In this document: in pieces, positions 48,700 to 59,679 of the stretch
Position numbering within the stretch: the stretch's first letter is position 1
How the letters are laid out: each line of letters begins with the position of its first letter
DNA from: Hyphomicrobiales bacterium
Lineage (GTDB): Bacteria > Pseudomonadota > Alphaproteobacteria > Rhizobiales > Rhizobiaceae
NCBI GenBank assembly: GCA_900472295.1
Contig: UCIA01000002.1
Span: 868,001-932,000, forward strand
Reading direction: 5' to 3'
Length of the DNA stretch: 64,000 nucleotides
Notes under the pieces: model-generated
Told to the model about the DNA's origin: nothing
Database searches by the model: none
Seen by the model: only the letters and a program-made list of their open reading frames with translations
Made by a program: the position numbers and the translations under genes

Positions 48700-48880
48700 C
48701 ATTGGGCCGGCCGCCGTCCGCATCGGTGATATCCCGATAAGCCGCTGAAAACGCGCCAAACTATTGGACGACGTGACGCGGCGCATAATTTGCCGCGATA
48801 CTGCGCAAGGCCGGACGTCAAGCTTCGGCAAGGTCCCGCCCATCCCCAGGCGGCCAGGAAAAAATCGCGGAGGAAATTCA

Positions 48881-50683
48881 ATGCTCGACAAGGCCCCGAA
48901 CAAGAAGCTTTCCGACCTGCTCGATACATTCGGCGCAGCCTTGGCCGCCGGTGATATCGACAAGGCGGTCGCGTGCTTTCAGGAGGATTGTTACTGGCGC
49001 GATCTCGTCACCTTCACCTGGAACATCAAGACGATGGAAGGCCGCGACCAGGTTCGCGACATGCTGGTGAGCCAATTGGCCAAGACCAAACCGTCGAACT
49101 GGGCGATCGCCAAGGGTGAGGACGCCACCGAAAGCGACGGCATCCTGGACGGCTGGATCATTTTCGAGACGGACGTTGCGCGCGGTTTCGGTCACATCAG
49201 GCTGAAGGACGGCAAGATCTGGACGCTGCTCACCACCATGGTCGAGCTCAAGGGCCATGAGGAGCCAGCCGGTTTCGACCGCCCGCTCGGCGCCAGGCAC
49301 GGCCATGGCAAGAACCGCCCGACCTGGAAGGAGGAGCGCGAGAAGGAAGCCGCCGAACTCGGCTTCAAGACGCAGCCCTACACGGTGATCATCGGCGGTG
49401 GTCAGGGCGGCATCGCGCTCGGCGCGCGCCTGCGGCAACTCGGCGTGCCGACCATCATCGTCGAGAAGAACGAGCGTGCCGGCGACAGCTGGCGCAAGCG
49501 CTACAAGTCGCTCTGCCTGCACGACCCCGTCTGGTACGACCATCTGCCCTATATCGACTTTCCCAGGAACTGGCCGGTCTTCGCACCCAAGGACAAGATC
49601 GGCGACTGGCTGGAAATGTACGCCAAGGTGATGGAGCTGAACTACTGGTCCTCGACCGAGGCCAAAAGCGCTGTCTATGACGACAAGAAAAAGGAATGGA
49701 CCGTTGTGGTCCATCGCGACGGCAAGGACATCACGCTGAAGCCGAAGCAACTGGTGCTGGCCACCGGACAATCCGGCAAGGCCAACATGCCAAGCTTCAA
49801 GGGCATGGACAGCTTCAAGGGCGATCAGCACCACTCCTCGAAACACCCCGGCCCTGACGCCTATGTCGGCAAGAAGGCCGTCGTCATCGGTTCCAACAAC
49901 TCCGCGCACGATATCGCAGCAGCGCTTTGGGAAGCCGGCGTCGATGTCACCATGGTGCAGCGCTCGACCACGCATATCGTCAAGTCGGACACGCTGATGG
50001 AGATCGGGCTCGGCTCGCTCTATTCGGAAAAGGCGGTCGCGAGCGGCATGACCACCGCCAAGGCCGACCTCGTCTTTGCCTCCCTGCCCTACAAGATCCT
50101 GCACGAGTTCCAGATCCCGGCCTATGCCGAGATGAAGAAACGCGACGACAAATTCTACAAGGGCCTGGAGAAGGCCGGCTTCATGCTCGACTGGGGCGAT
50201 GACGGGTCCGGCCTGTTCATGAAGTATCTCAGGCGCGGCTCGGGCTATTACATCGATGTCGGCGCCTCCGACCTGATCATCGACGGCTCGATCAAATTGA
50301 AGAGCGGCGTCGACGTGAAGGAGATCAAGGCCCATTCGGTCCTGCTCTCGGACGGATCCGAATTGCCGGCCGACCTCATCGTCTACGCCACCGGCTACGG
50401 CTCGATGAATGGCTGGGCGGCCGACCTGATCTCACGGGAGGTCGCAGACAAGGTCGGCAAATGCTGGGGCTTGGGCTCGAACACCACCAAGGACCCCGGC
50501 CCGTGGGAAGGCGAATTGCGCAACATGTGGAAGCCGACGCAGCAGGAGGCGCTGTGGTTCCATGGCGGCAACCTGCACCAGTCGCGCCATTACTCGCAGT
50601 TCCTGTCGCTGCAGCTGAAAGCGCGCATGGAAGGCATCGCGACGCCGGTCTACGGCCTGCAGCAGGTGCATCACAAGGGTTAG
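48881..50683 (+). CDS. Flavin-containing monooxygenase with N-terminal NTF2-like domain
   Basis: 600 residues from ATG 48881 after CGGAGGAAA. Residues 1-125 form an NTF2/SnoaL-like domain (FGAALAAGDIDKAVACFQEDCYWRDLVTFTWNI). From about 168 there is an FMO-type module: FAD motif VIIGGGQGGIALGARL (172-177 Gly cluster), FMO-like FKGDQHHSSKHPG and NADPH motif VVIGSNNSAHDIAAAL. Such fusions are annotated as NAD(P)-dependent monooxygenases of unknown substrate. It lies 181 bp after the LysR gene and may or may not belong to the phosphonate locus. Confidence 0.85.
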   Translation: MLDKAPNKKLSDLLDTFGAALAAGDIDKAVACFQEDCYWRDLVTFTWNIKTMEGRDQVRDMLVSQLAKTKPSNWAIAKGEDATESDGILDGWIIFETDVARGFGHIRLKDGKIWTLLTTMVELKGHEEPAGFDRPLGARHGHGKNRPTWKEEREKEAAELGFKTQPYTVIIGGGQGGIALGARLRQLGVPTIIVEKNERAGDSWRKRYKSLCLHDPVWYDHLPYIDFPRNWPVFAPKDKIGDWLEMYAKVMELNYWSSTEAKSAVYDDKKKEWTVVVHRDGKDITLKPKQLVLATGQSGKANMPSFKGMDSFKGDQHHSSKHPGPDAYVGKKAVVIGSNNSAHDIAAALWEAGVDVTMVQRSTTHIVKSDTLMEIGLGSLYSEKAVASGMTTAKADLVFASLPYKILHEFQIPAYAEMKKRDDKFYKGLEKAGFMLDWGDDGSGLFMKYLRRGSGYYIDVGASDLIIDGSIKLKSGVDVKEIKAHSVLLSDGSELPADLIVYATGYGSMNGWAADLISREVADKVGKCWGLGSNTTKDPGPWEGELRNMWKPTQQEALWFHGGNLHQSRHYSQFLSLQLKARMEGIATPVYGLQQVHHKG

Positions 50684-51207
50684 GCAGGCTGGCCGACGCG
50701 CTTCCAGTAGATGAGCGTGCCGGTCAGCCCGCCATGCGGCTTCAGGGCAAAGTCCGGTATCTCGCCGGTGAGCGTGAAGCCGAGTTTTTCGTAGAGGCCG
50801 GAAGCGCCCTCCTCGGTCGCGGTGTCCAGCACCAGCAGCGTGCGGCCTTTCTCGACGGCGAGGGCTTCGGCGGCCCGCATCAGCCGGCGGGCTATGCCTT
50901 TGCCGCGGTACGCGAGCCGGGTCATCAGCTTGGCGATCTCGGCCCGGTGAGGCTGGTTGACTGGAAAGTCGAGCAGCAAGGTCACCGTGCCGACGAGAGT
51001 GTCGCCGTCCCAGGCGCCCAGCACCACCCTTTCACCCCTTTCCGCCGCCATCAGTGCGTTGGCCCAGAAGGTTTCCGCCGCCGGCCGGGACAAGGGATGC
51101 ATGAAGCTGACCGAGCCGCCGGCCGCGACCGTCTCGATCAACATGTCGACCAGCACTGGCAGCGTTGCAGCGTCACGGGTGAGAGCCTTGATTTCGATGG
51201 AGCTCAT
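50680..51207 (-). CDS. GNAT family N-acetyltransferase
   Basis: 175 residues from ATG 51207 (MSSIEIKALTRDA), with GGGAAG upstream. An alternative ATG at 51231 shares a base with the stop of the preceding gene (TGATG). The acetyl-CoA motif AEIAKLMTRLAYRGKGIARRLMRAAEALA (R-x2-G-x-G/A) and LVLDTATEEGASGLYEKLGFTL are clear. Its stop overlaps the FMO stop on the other strand by 3 bp. Confidence 0.9.
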   Translation of the reverse strand: MSSIEIKALTRDAATLPVLVDMLIETVAAGGSVSFMHPLSRPAAETFWANALMAAERGERVVLGAWDGDTLVGTVTLLLDFPVNQPHRAEIAKLMTRLAYRGKGIARRLMRAAEALAVEKGRTLLVLDTATEEGASGLYEKLGFTLTGEIPDFALKPHGGLTGTLIYWKRVGQPA

Positions 51208-51230
51208 GCCTGCACTTCCCTTGGCTTGCA

Positions 51231-51539
51231 TCAATCCAGACGCGCGACGCGGCGCCGCTTTCTCGCGGCCTTGATCGCGGCGATGCGATCCGCATCCTTC
51301 GGCTGCAGATGCAGCCCGCGTTCGAGGATTTCGAGCGTGTATTCCTCATAAGTCAGGCCGAGCTGCTCGGCCTTTGCCATGCGCATCAGCATCACGTCGC
51401 GGCTTGGCGCTTTCCACGCCTTGGCGTGCGCTGCTTGCCAGGCCAGGAAGATGTAGGGATCGCCCTTCCCCCATGGCGGCCCCTTGTAGTCGTCGAGCGG
51501 CGGTCCGCCATTGTCGGAGCGCTTGGGACGTCTTGCCAT
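51231..51539 (-). CDS. Conserved small basic protein, unknown function
   Basis: 102 residues, MARRPKRSDNGGPPLDDYKGPPWGKG at the N-terminus, then a helical part with an Arg/Lys-rich tail (AAIKAARKRRRVARLD). No named domain recognised. It lies between an XRE-cupin regulator (4 bp upstream) and a GNAT gene, all in one direction, so the three are probably one transcript. Confidence 0.65.
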   Translation of the reverse strand: MARRPKRSDNGGPPLDDYKGPPWGKGDPYIFLAWQAAHAKAWKAPSRDVMLMRMAKAEQLGLTYEEYTLEILERGLHLQPKDADRIAAIKAARKRRRVARLD

Positions 51540-51543
51540 TGCC

Positions 51544-52110
51544 TCAGCCCCTGACCAGCGCGACCAGATAGTCGGCGGGCTGTGGCCCCACGGCGTGGAA
51601 CGTGCAGTCCGACGGCGCGCCGAGCGCCAGGCAGTCGCCGGGCTCGAGATTGTGCACGACGTCGCCCTCGGTGAATTCGAGCCGCCCTGAGATCAGCCAC
51701 ATCTGTTGCTTGATGAAGGCATAGGACGCCGCCGGAAAGCTGACCTTGGCGCCCGCCGGCAGTTGTACCCGGATCAGTTCGAGCGGCATGTCGGACACCG
51801 GCGACAGATGCCGTCGGACATAGCCCGTGCCAGGGTCGCGCCACACCGGCTGCTCGCTTTCGCGCAGCAGCCCACCGCCTTGCCGCTCGGCCCGCGCAAT
51901 CAGCGTCGACAACGTCATGCCGAAGGCTGCGGCAATGCGCACCAGAAGAGCCGCCGTCGGGCTGGTCATGCCGCGCTCGATGGTGCTGAGCATGGCTTTC
52001 GAGACGCCGGAACGGTCGGAGAGTTCTGCCAGCGACCAGTTCCGCAAGGTTCTTTCGGAGTGGATTCGTCTGCCGATGGTGGCGGAAATTTCATTCGCTA
52101 TATCAGTCAT
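51544..52110 (-). CDS. XRE family regulator with C-terminal cupin domain
   Basis: 188 residues from ATG 52110 (MTDIANEISATIGRRIHSERTLRNWSL). HTH: LAELSDRSGVSKAMLSTIERGMTSPTAALLVRIAAAFGMTLSTLI. The C-terminal cupin (VSFPAASYAFIKQQMWLISGRLEFTEGDVVHNLEPGDCLALG) is the effector domain. It probably controls the GNAT gene downstream. The upstream in-frame extension has no domain character. Confidence 0.87.
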   Translation of the reverse strand: MTDIANEISATIGRRIHSERTLRNWSLAELSDRSGVSKAMLSTIERGMTSPTAALLVRIAAAFGMTLSTLIARAERQGGGLLRESEQPVWRDPGTGYVRRHLSPVSDMPLELIRVQLPAGAKVSFPAASYAFIKQQMWLISGRLEFTEGDVVHNLEPGDCLALGAPSDCTFHAVGPQPADYLVALVRG

Positions 52111-52261
52111 ATGTCCAATATATCGAAATTCCAGAACGAGGGAAGAGCCGGTAGAGTCAATTTTTGCTGACCGCTTAACGCCTGCTACACCATCCCGCCA
52201 CACGCCACCTTAACCCCATTTGTGTAGGGTCAACGCTCCACGGGAATGGGGATCGGACCGT

Positions 52262-54097
52262 ATGTTTGTCGAGCGCGAAGCCTCCGTCGGAGAACCGACC
52301 TCGCAGGAACGCCGCCGCGCCGAGCAGAATGACAAGCGCGTTCTGGGCAATGTCGTGCAGTGCGATGGCGCGCGCGCCACCATCAGCGCCTATGCCGACG
52401 ACATCGAAGGCGCCGTCACCGGCCTGTGGACGGTCGGCAAGATGATCTCCATCAATCTCGGCACGTCGCGCACCGTCGGCCTGGTCTATGAGATCGGCAA
52501 GTCGGATCGCGCCTGGAGCAATGAGGGGCAAAACCCGATCGAGGTCAGCGTCGAGCTGATCGGCGAGGTGCGCGACGGCGCCGAGCCTGGCGCCAAGCCT
52601 GTTTTCGACCGCGGCATCACCACCTATCCGCATATCGGCGCCATTGCGCATCGCATCCGCAGCCGCGACCTGCAAGCGGTCTACGATCTCGCCGGGCGTC
52701 ATTCGATCACCATCGGCACGCTGTCGCAGGACGAGACAATCGACGCCAACATCGCCATCGACGACACGCTGGCGCGCCACTTCGCCATTGTCGGCACCAC
52801 CGGCGTCGGCAAATCGACGGCCGTGTCACTGCTGCTGCGCAAGTCGATTGCCGCAAGGCCGGATCTGCGCATCCTCATCCTCGATCCGCACAATGAATTC
52901 GCGGCGTCGCTGCCGGAATTCTGCGTCCGGGTCGATTCCAAGACGCTCGATCTGCCGTTCTGGATGTTCAGGCTGGAGGAATTCGCCGAGGTGCTGTTTC
53001 GCGGCCGAGAGGTCGTGCCGGAAGAAGTCGATGTGCTGCGCGACCTGATCCCCGCTGCCAAGAACCTCTATCGCAACCCCAATTCAGGCTCTTATGTCAG
53101 GCGCGGCAGCGATGCGCTGACCGCGGATACACCGGTCCCCTACCGCATGGTCGATCTCATCAAGCAGATCGACGAGCGCATGGGCCTGCTGGAGAGCAAG
53201 AACGACCGTCCGACGCTGAAATCGCTGAAGACGCGCATCGAATCTGCCGCGTCCGACCCCCGCTATCGCTTCATGTTCAATTCGCGGCTGATCGAGGACA
53301 CGATCCACGAAACCATCGGTAACATCTTCCGCGTACCGCATCATGGCCGCCCGGTGACCTGCTTCGAGATGGCCGGCATGCCGTCCGAAGTGGTCAATTC
53401 CGTCTGCTCGGTGCTGGCGCGCCTGGCCTTCGACCTTGCTTTGTGGAGCGAGGGCCGGCTGAAACTGCTTCTGCTGTGCGAGGAAGCGCACCGCTACATG
53501 CCGGCCGATGCGCGGCTTGGCTTCGCGCCGACCAGGCACGCGCTGTCGCGCATCGCCAAGGAAGGCCGCAAATATGGCTGCTATCTCGGCGTCGTCACCC
53601 AGCGCCCGGGCGAACTCGATCCGACCATCCTGTCGCAGTGCTCGACCTTCTTCGCCATGCGCCTGGCCAACGAACAGGACCAGGCGATCATCCGTTCGGC
53701 GATCGCGGATTCCTCCGCCTCGACGCTCGCCTTCCTGTCCTCCATGGGCCAGCGCGAAGCCATCGCCTTCGGTGAAGGCGTGGCAACGACCATGCGGCTG
53801 AAATTTGAAAAGCTGTCGGAGGAATTGATCCCCGGCACCGCCAAGCGAGAGCAGGACGAGTTTTCGCAGGACGGCAACGATGTCGATCTCGCCGCAATCG
53901 TCGAACGGCTGCGCAACGTGCCGAAACCGCAGCAGCAGATGGCTTTCGCCGAAGTGGTGGATTCCGGTCGCCAGGCCGGCGACCCCGATTACCGCAAGCC
54001 GGCCACCGCCGCCCCGCGCGCCCAGCCCGACGACGATTTCGACCTGCGCTACGGCCTGAAACCCGCCACCTTCGGCATGCGCCCGCAGAACGATTAG
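52262..54097 (+). CDS. HerA-like ATPase (FtsK/HerA superfamily)
   Basis: 611 residues from ATG 52262. An N-terminal HAS-barrel-like beta region (VVQCDGARATISAYADDIEGAVTGLWTVGKMISINLG) precedes the ATPase. Walker A is GTTGVGKST (178-186), LILDPHNEF follows, Walker B LLLLCEEAHRYM has the acidic pair, and the arginine-finger region is RIAKEGRKYGCYLGVVTQRPGELD. HerA hexamers move DNA, usually with the NurA nuclease. No nurA or other partner gene is adjacent. Confidence 0.88.
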   Translation: MFVEREASVGEPTSQERRRAEQNDKRVLGNVVQCDGARATISAYADDIEGAVTGLWTVGKMISINLGTSRTVGLVYEIGKSDRAWSNEGQNPIEVSVELIGEVRDGAEPGAKPVFDRGITTYPHIGAIAHRIRSRDLQAVYDLAGRHSITIGTLSQDETIDANIAIDDTLARHFAIVGTTGVGKSTAVSLLLRKSIAARPDLRILILDPHNEFAASLPEFCVRVDSKTLDLPFWMFRLEEFAEVLFRGREVVPEEVDVLRDLIPAAKNLYRNPNSGSYVRRGSDALTADTPVPYRMVDLIKQIDERMGLLESKNDRPTLKSLKTRIESAASDPRYRFMFNSRLIEDTIHETIGNIFRVPHHGRPVTCFEMAGMPSEVVNSVCSVLARLAFDLALWSEGRLKLLLLCEEAHRYMPADARLGFAPTRHALSRIAKEGRKYGCYLGVVTQRPGELDPTILSQCSTFFAMRLANEQDQAIIRSAIADSSASTLAFLSSMGQREAIAFGEGVATTMRLKFEKLSEELIPGTAKREQDEFSQDGNDVDLAAIVERLRNVPKPQQQMAFAEVVDSGRQAGDPDYRKPATAAPRAQPDDDFDLRYGLKPATFGMRPQND

Positions 54098-54332
54098 TGT
54101 TCTGCATCAAGTCTGGCTGAAACTCGTTTGTGAGCAACCAACGAGCCGCGTCGAACTTTGGAGATTGTGTCCGCACCCGCCAGCTAGGGTAAATCCCGTC
54201 AGAAAATTCGTCAGGCTGAGTCGGTTGGTGTCGACTTCGAGAACCGGAGCGGAGCGGACATTTAGTCCGTGAGCACCGGAAGCGCAGAAGTCGGCACCAG
54301 ACGGCCAGCCTCACGAATTTAGTGCCGGGATT

Positions 54333-55124
54333 TTAGGCGCAGACGCGGTTGCGGCCCTGCCTCTTCGCCTCATAGAGCTGGCGGTCGGCGCGGCGGTAAA
54401 AATCCTCGGGCGTTTCCTTGCGGTCCCACACAGCCAGGCCAACGCTGGTGGTAATCTTCAGACGGACATTGCCTGACAGCACCGACATATTGGCAACCGC
54501 CTTGCGGATGCGTTCGGCGAATTTCTGCAAGAGCTCGGCATCCATGTTGGGCGTGACGACGGCGAACTCCTCGCCGCCCAGCCGCGCCACCACGTCGTGA
54601 TAGCGCGTCATGCCTTTGAGGCAGTTGGCGACTTCCCGCAGCACTTCGTCGCCGACATCGTGGCCATGCGTGTCGTTGACCTGCTTGAAATGGTCGAGGT
54701 CGAGGATCATCAGCCCGACGGGCTTCTCGATGCGACGGAATTCCTCGAGATATTCCTTCAGCGCATCGTCGAAATAGCGGCGGTTCTGCATGCCGGTCAG
54801 ACCGTCGGTCAGCGCCGCATGCTGCAGATCTTCCGAACGGGCGCTGAGCGAAACCGTCATGGCGCGCAGCTTGCCCTCTTCCGTCGCTTGGCTACGGATC
54901 AACGGATAGATGAAGAACACGCCGAAGCACAGCGCCGCCGCCAGCAGTACCCCGGTCATGAACAGCAGCTTGTTGAGATAGACGATTCTGTCGATGCGGG
55001 AAGCCGTATCCATGTCGGCGGCGATACCCTGCAACAGGCCATAGGCATGGAGCGTCACCAGGCCGGCGCCCAGGATCACGAAAATAAAGACGAAAAATGC
55101 GGATTCCGCCTTGTGGAAACGCAT
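54333..55124 (-). CDS. Membrane diguanylate cyclase (GGDEF domain)
   Basis: 263 residues from ATG 55124, preceded by GGGGAG. Two transmembrane helices (about 10-30 and 52-76) flank a short periplasmic loop. The GGDEF domain reads [35 protein letters not shown] and [11 protein letters not shown], with an active GGEEF (183-187) and an inhibitory-site RxxD (RYHD) five residues upstream. It should make cyclic di-GMP and be product-inhibited. A cyclic-di-GMP receptor candidate (PilZ) is elsewhere in the window. Confidence 0.93.
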   Translation of the reverse strand: MRFHKAESAFFVFIFVILGAGLVTLHAYGLLQGIAADMDTASRIDRIVYLNKLLFMTGVLLAAALCFGVFFIYPLIRSQATEEGKLRAMTVSLSARSEDLQHAALTDGLTGMQNRRYFDDALKEYLEEFRRIEKPVGLMILDLDHFKQVNDTHGHDVGDEVLREVANCLKGMTRYHDVVARLGGEEFAVVTPNMDAELLQKFAERIRKAVANMSVLSGNVRLKITTSVGLAVWDRKETPEDFYRRADRQLYEAKRQGRNRVCA

Positions 55125-55254
55125 CTGCTCCCCGTTGGAAAAGTACTTGCCGGCTTTATGGCATGACTGCGCCTTACGGAGGGTTAATCCAGACAACTTC
55201 AGCGGGAGTCCGGAATTTCTCGCCTGTTTTTCTGATTGCATTAGCAACAAGATA

Positions 55255-56178
55255 TCAAAGCGCGGTTTGCAAGCCCTCGCCAGGCTGCAATCTCAGCCAT
55301 TCCGGGCCCAGCTGATGGCGAAACCACGTCGTCTGCCGCTTGGCATATTGCCGTGTCGCGGCCTTGCAGCGCTCGATGGCCTGGGGAAAACTCATGCCGC
55401 CCGCCATCGCCGACGAAAGTTCGCGAACACCGATCGCTTTCATCGCCGGCAGATCGGAATCGAGGCCAAGCGCCATAAGGCTTTTGACTTCATCGAGAGC
55501 GCCAAGATCGAGCATGCGGTCGAACCGTGTTTCGATGCGTTCGACCAGGGCTGCGCGATCCGGCTCGATGACAAAGAACTGAGCGCTGTCGCGGTCGATC
55601 AGCGGCCGGCCGCGCGCTGCGTGCCATTCGAGAATCGAGCGGCCCGATGCATCGAGCACCTCCAGCGCCCGCACGATGCGCTGGCCGTCGGTCGGTTTCA
55701 GCTGCATGGCGACCGCTGAATCCTCATGCATCAGGATGCGGTGCAGCTTGGCTGCGCCTTGCTCCTTCAACTCGTAGCGCCAGCGGTCGCGCACCTGCGG
55801 CGGAATGTCGGGCATCTCCGAAATGCCCTCGGCAAGCGCACGGAAATAGAGCCCGGTGCCGCCGACGAAAATTACCGGCCGTTCAATAGCCACACCGTCT
55901 GAGCCCTGGGCAAGCGTACCGTCATCGATCAGCTTCATCACGTCGCGCAGCCAGGCGCCGGTGGAATAGGCGGTGGAGGGATGCACGTGGCCGTAGAGAA
56001 AGTGCGGCGCACGGGCGAGGTCGGAAGCGTTCGGCCGTGCCGTCAGCACGTCGAGCACCGAATAGCCCTGCATGGAATCGGTGTTGACGATGACACCGCC
56101 CTTGCGTTCGGCGAGATCGAGCGCCAGCGCCGACTTGCCGCTGGCGGTCGGCCCGGCTATCAGGATCGCGTTCTTCAC
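55255..56178 (-). CDS. miaA: tRNA dimethylallyltransferase
   Basis: 307 residues from GTG 56178 (GAGGG upstream); a long upstream extension of the frame lies over serB and is not used. P-loop [21 protein letters not shown], then [39 protein letters not shown] and [15 protein letters not shown]. It adds dimethylallyl to A37 of tRNAs reading UNN codons. It is divergent from serB, with 49 bp between. Confidence 0.95.
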   Translation of the reverse strand: MKNAILIAGPTASGKSALALDLAERKGGVIVNTDSMQGYSVLDVLTARPNASDLARAPHFLYGHVHPSTAYSTGAWLRDVMKLIDDGTLAQGSDGVAIERPVIFVGGTGLYFRALAEGISEMPDIPPQVRDRWRYELKEQGAAKLHRILMHEDSAVAMQLKPTDGQRIVRALEVLDASGRSILEWHAARGRPLIDRDSAQFFVIEPDRAALVERIETRFDRMLDLGALDEVKSLMALGLDSDLPAMKAIGVRELSSAMAGGMSFPQAIERCKAATRQYAKRQTTWFRHQLGPEWLRLQPGEGLQTAL

Positions 56179-56227
56179 GCGGCCCTCGCCCGCTTGCCCG
56201 CCCTCACTTACTTGCCGGGAATTTTCG

Positions 56228-57115
56228 ATGCCGCTCATTGCCACCCTTGTGTCCCACCCCGTCAGCCGCACTGTCTCGGCCTCGCTTGCGAATATGGCCT
56301 CAGGGTCGGTCGGCGCAAGCGCTGTTCGCTGGCTGGCCGACGGCATCGCTTGCGATCTGGTGTTGCCCGAGCGGGCGGAAGCCGCCGAGGCAGTGGCTGC
56401 CTTGCGCACAGCGCTTGGCTCAGAACCGGTCGACGTGATCGTCCAGCAGGCTGAAACGCGCCGCAAGACAATCCTGCTCGCCGATATGGATTCGACCATG
56501 ATCGACCAGGAGTGCATCGACGAACTGGCCGACGAGATCGGCGTCAAGGATCGGGTCGCCGCCATCACCGCGCGCTCGATGAATGGCGAGATCGCTTTCG
56601 AACCCGCCTTACGGGAGCGCGTAGCGCTGCTGAAAGGCCTCGATGCCGCCGTCGTCGACCGCATCATCGCGAGCCGCCTGACGCTGGCGTCGGGCGGACG
56701 CGCTCTGGTGCAGACAATGCGGGCCAACGGTGCCTGGACTGCCCTTGTCTCCGGTGGCTTCGACGTCTTTACGAGCCGCATCGCGGACATGCTCGGCTTT
56801 CAGGAAAACCGCGCCAACCGCCTGATCGAGGAGAACGGCCGCTTTGCCGGCCTCGTCGCCGAGCCGATCCTCGGCCGCGCCGCCAAGGCCGATGCGTTGA
56901 ACGAAATTTCGGCCCGCCTCGGCCTGACGCCATTCGATGCGATCGCGGTCGGCGACGGCGCCAACGATCTCGACATGATCCGGCTTGCCGGCACTGGTGT
57001 CGCACTGCACGCCAAGCCGACTGTGGCCGCTGAGGCCAAGGTCCGCATCGACCATGGCGATCTGACGGCGCTGCTTTATCTCCAGGGTTATCACCAAGGG
57101 GAGTTCGTACAATGA
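56228..57115 (+). CDS. serB: Phosphoserine phosphatase
   Basis: 295 residues from ATG 56228. The HAD motif I is [21 protein letters not shown], motif II is [16 protein letters not shown], the Lys region is GRAAKADAL and motif III is [25 protein letters not shown]. The N-terminal 75 residues form the ACT-like domain of alphaproteobacterial SerB. It carries out the last step of serine synthesis. The stop overlaps the next ATG by 4 bp. Confidence 0.95.
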   Translation: MPLIATLVSHPVSRTVSASLANMASGSVGASAVRWLADGIACDLVLPERAEAAEAVAALRTALGSEPVDVIVQQAETRRKTILLADMDSTMIDQECIDELADEIGVKDRVAAITARSMNGEIAFEPALRERVALLKGLDAAVVDRIIASRLTLASGGRALVQTMRANGAWTALVSGGFDVFTSRIADMLGFQENRANRLIEENGRFAGLVAEPILGRAAKADALNEISARLGLTPFDAIAVGDGANDLDMIRLAGTGVALHAKPTVAAEAKVRIDHGDLTALLYLQGYHQGEFVQ

Positions 57116-57684
57116 AACCGATGCACACCGAGCGCCTGATCCTGCGCAACTGGGAGGATCGTGATCGCAAGCTCTTCCATCGCATCAACTCGGACGAACA
57201 GGTGATGGAATTCTTTCCGTTCCGCCGCGACCGTGCCGCCTGCGACGCCAAGATGGACGAATTCCGCGGCTGGATCGCCGAGGACGGCTTCGGTTTTGCC
57301 GCCGCCGAGGTTGCCGCGACGGGCGAATGCATTGGCTTTGTCGGCCTCTTGGAGACCGACCACGTGCCGTCCATGCCCTCCGATACGATCGAGATCGGGT
57401 GGCGGCTGGCGCCGGAATTCTGGGGCAAGGGCTATGCCACCGAGGCGTCCGAAGCATGGCTCGCCTTTGGCTTCGAAACGCTTGACCGCGACGAAATTGT
57501 CTCCTTCGCCGTCGCGGCCAACCGCCGCTCCACCGCCGTCATGGAGCGCCTTGGCATGAGCCCCGACACGGCCCGCGATTTCGACCACCCCTCGATCCCC
57601 GACAGCCACCCCCATCTCAAGCGGCATGTCCTCTACGCTCTGTCGCGCAAGAATTGGCAGGCACGAAAAAGGGCAGCTCTCTAG
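57112..57684 (+). CDS. GNAT family N-acetyltransferase (RimJ/RimL-like)
   Basis: 190 residues. TERLILRNWEDRD at the start, ECIGFVGLLE, IEIGWRLAPEFWGKGYATEASEAWLAFGFE (acetyl-CoA site) and IVSFAVAANRRSTAVMERLGM place it in the RimJ/RimL-like GNAT group. Its start overlaps the serB stop (ATGA), so it is translationally coupled to serB. Substrate unknown. Confidence 0.9.
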   Translation: MKPMHTERLILRNWEDRDRKLFHRINSDEQVMEFFPFRRDRAACDAKMDEFRGWIAEDGFGFAAAEVAATGECIGFVGLLETDHVPSMPSDTIEIGWRLAPEFWGKGYATEASEAWLAFGFETLDRDEIVSFAVAANRRSTAVMERLGMSPDTARDFDHPSIPDSHPHLKRHVLYALSRKNWQARKRAAL

Positions 57685-57694
57685 CCGCCCTTTT
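57667..57694. terminator. Bidirectional terminator between GNAT gene and degP
   Basis: AAAAGGGC (57667-57674) pairs with GCCCTTTT (57687-57694), loop 12 nt. T-run on the plus side and A-run (T on the minus strand) on the other, so it can serve both converging genes. Confidence 0.75.
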
Positions 57695-57730
57695 CATATC
57701 GAAATCAGATCGTTGCAGGCCCTACCGGAC

Positions 57731-59245
<1,515 letters not shown>

Positions 59246-59373
59246 CGAAAGCCTCCCGGGATTGCTGAAAAAGAAAAGCGCTTCGGCAAAACGCCGCTTC
59301 GCGTCATGTTGGCAAGAAATACGGCACGTTTGCGGCTATTGCCACATCAGGGGGATAAATCGTCCGTTACGCC

Positions 59374-59479
59374 TAGAGCAATTCCAGGAAAAGTGTACGC
59401 GGTTTTCCGTCCGGAATTGCGCAAGAAACAAAGAGATAGAGCGGTTCGCCCTTTCCGTGAAACGGCGAACCGCTCTAGA
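59374..59479. repeat. Two-hairpin interspersed repeat (RIME-like)
   Basis: First dyad GCAATTCC (59378-59385) with GGAATTGC (59413-59420). Second dyad TAGAGCGGTTCGCC (59437-59450) with GGCGAACCGCTCTA (59464-59477), a perfect 14-bp arm. This layout matches a repeat family common between genes in Mesorhizobium. It lies between degP and the DUF2065 gene and could also end the hflKC transcript. Confidence 0.75.
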
Positions 59480-59489
59480 TCGACCGTCG

Positions 59490-59675
59490 TCAGCCACGCA
59501 CCAGCCAGACAATGCCGACGCCAATGGCGAGCGCCGCCAGCCCGACGATGCGCAGCGTATTCTCCGGCATCGACAGCACTTCTGCGGCAAGTCTTTTGGC
59601 GAGGCCGGGAAAACCGCCATAGACCAGGCCCTCGACGACGAGGACCAGGCCTATGGCTGCAAAGAAATCCTGCAC
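59490..59675 (-). CDS. DUF2065 family small membrane protein
   Basis: 61 residues from GTG 59675, 4 bp after the hflC stop. The sequence begins QDFFAAIGLVLVVEGLVYGGFPGLAKRL and ends in a second hydrophobic helix (IVGLAALAIGVGIVWLVRG). Typical DUF2065: two membrane helices, regularly found after hflKC in alphaproteobacteria. Function unknown; a role with HflKC is inferred from position. Confidence 0.85.
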   Translation of the reverse strand: MQDFFAAIGLVLVVEGLVYGGFPGLAKRLAAEVLSMPENTLRIVGLAALAIGVGIVWLVRG

Positions 59676-59679
59676 CGCC

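Noticed and set aside
52120..52165. Sigma-70 promoter for the XRE-cupin gene (TTGACT on the minus strand)
   Set aside because: No acceptable -10 hexamer at 16-18 bp; not enough to call.
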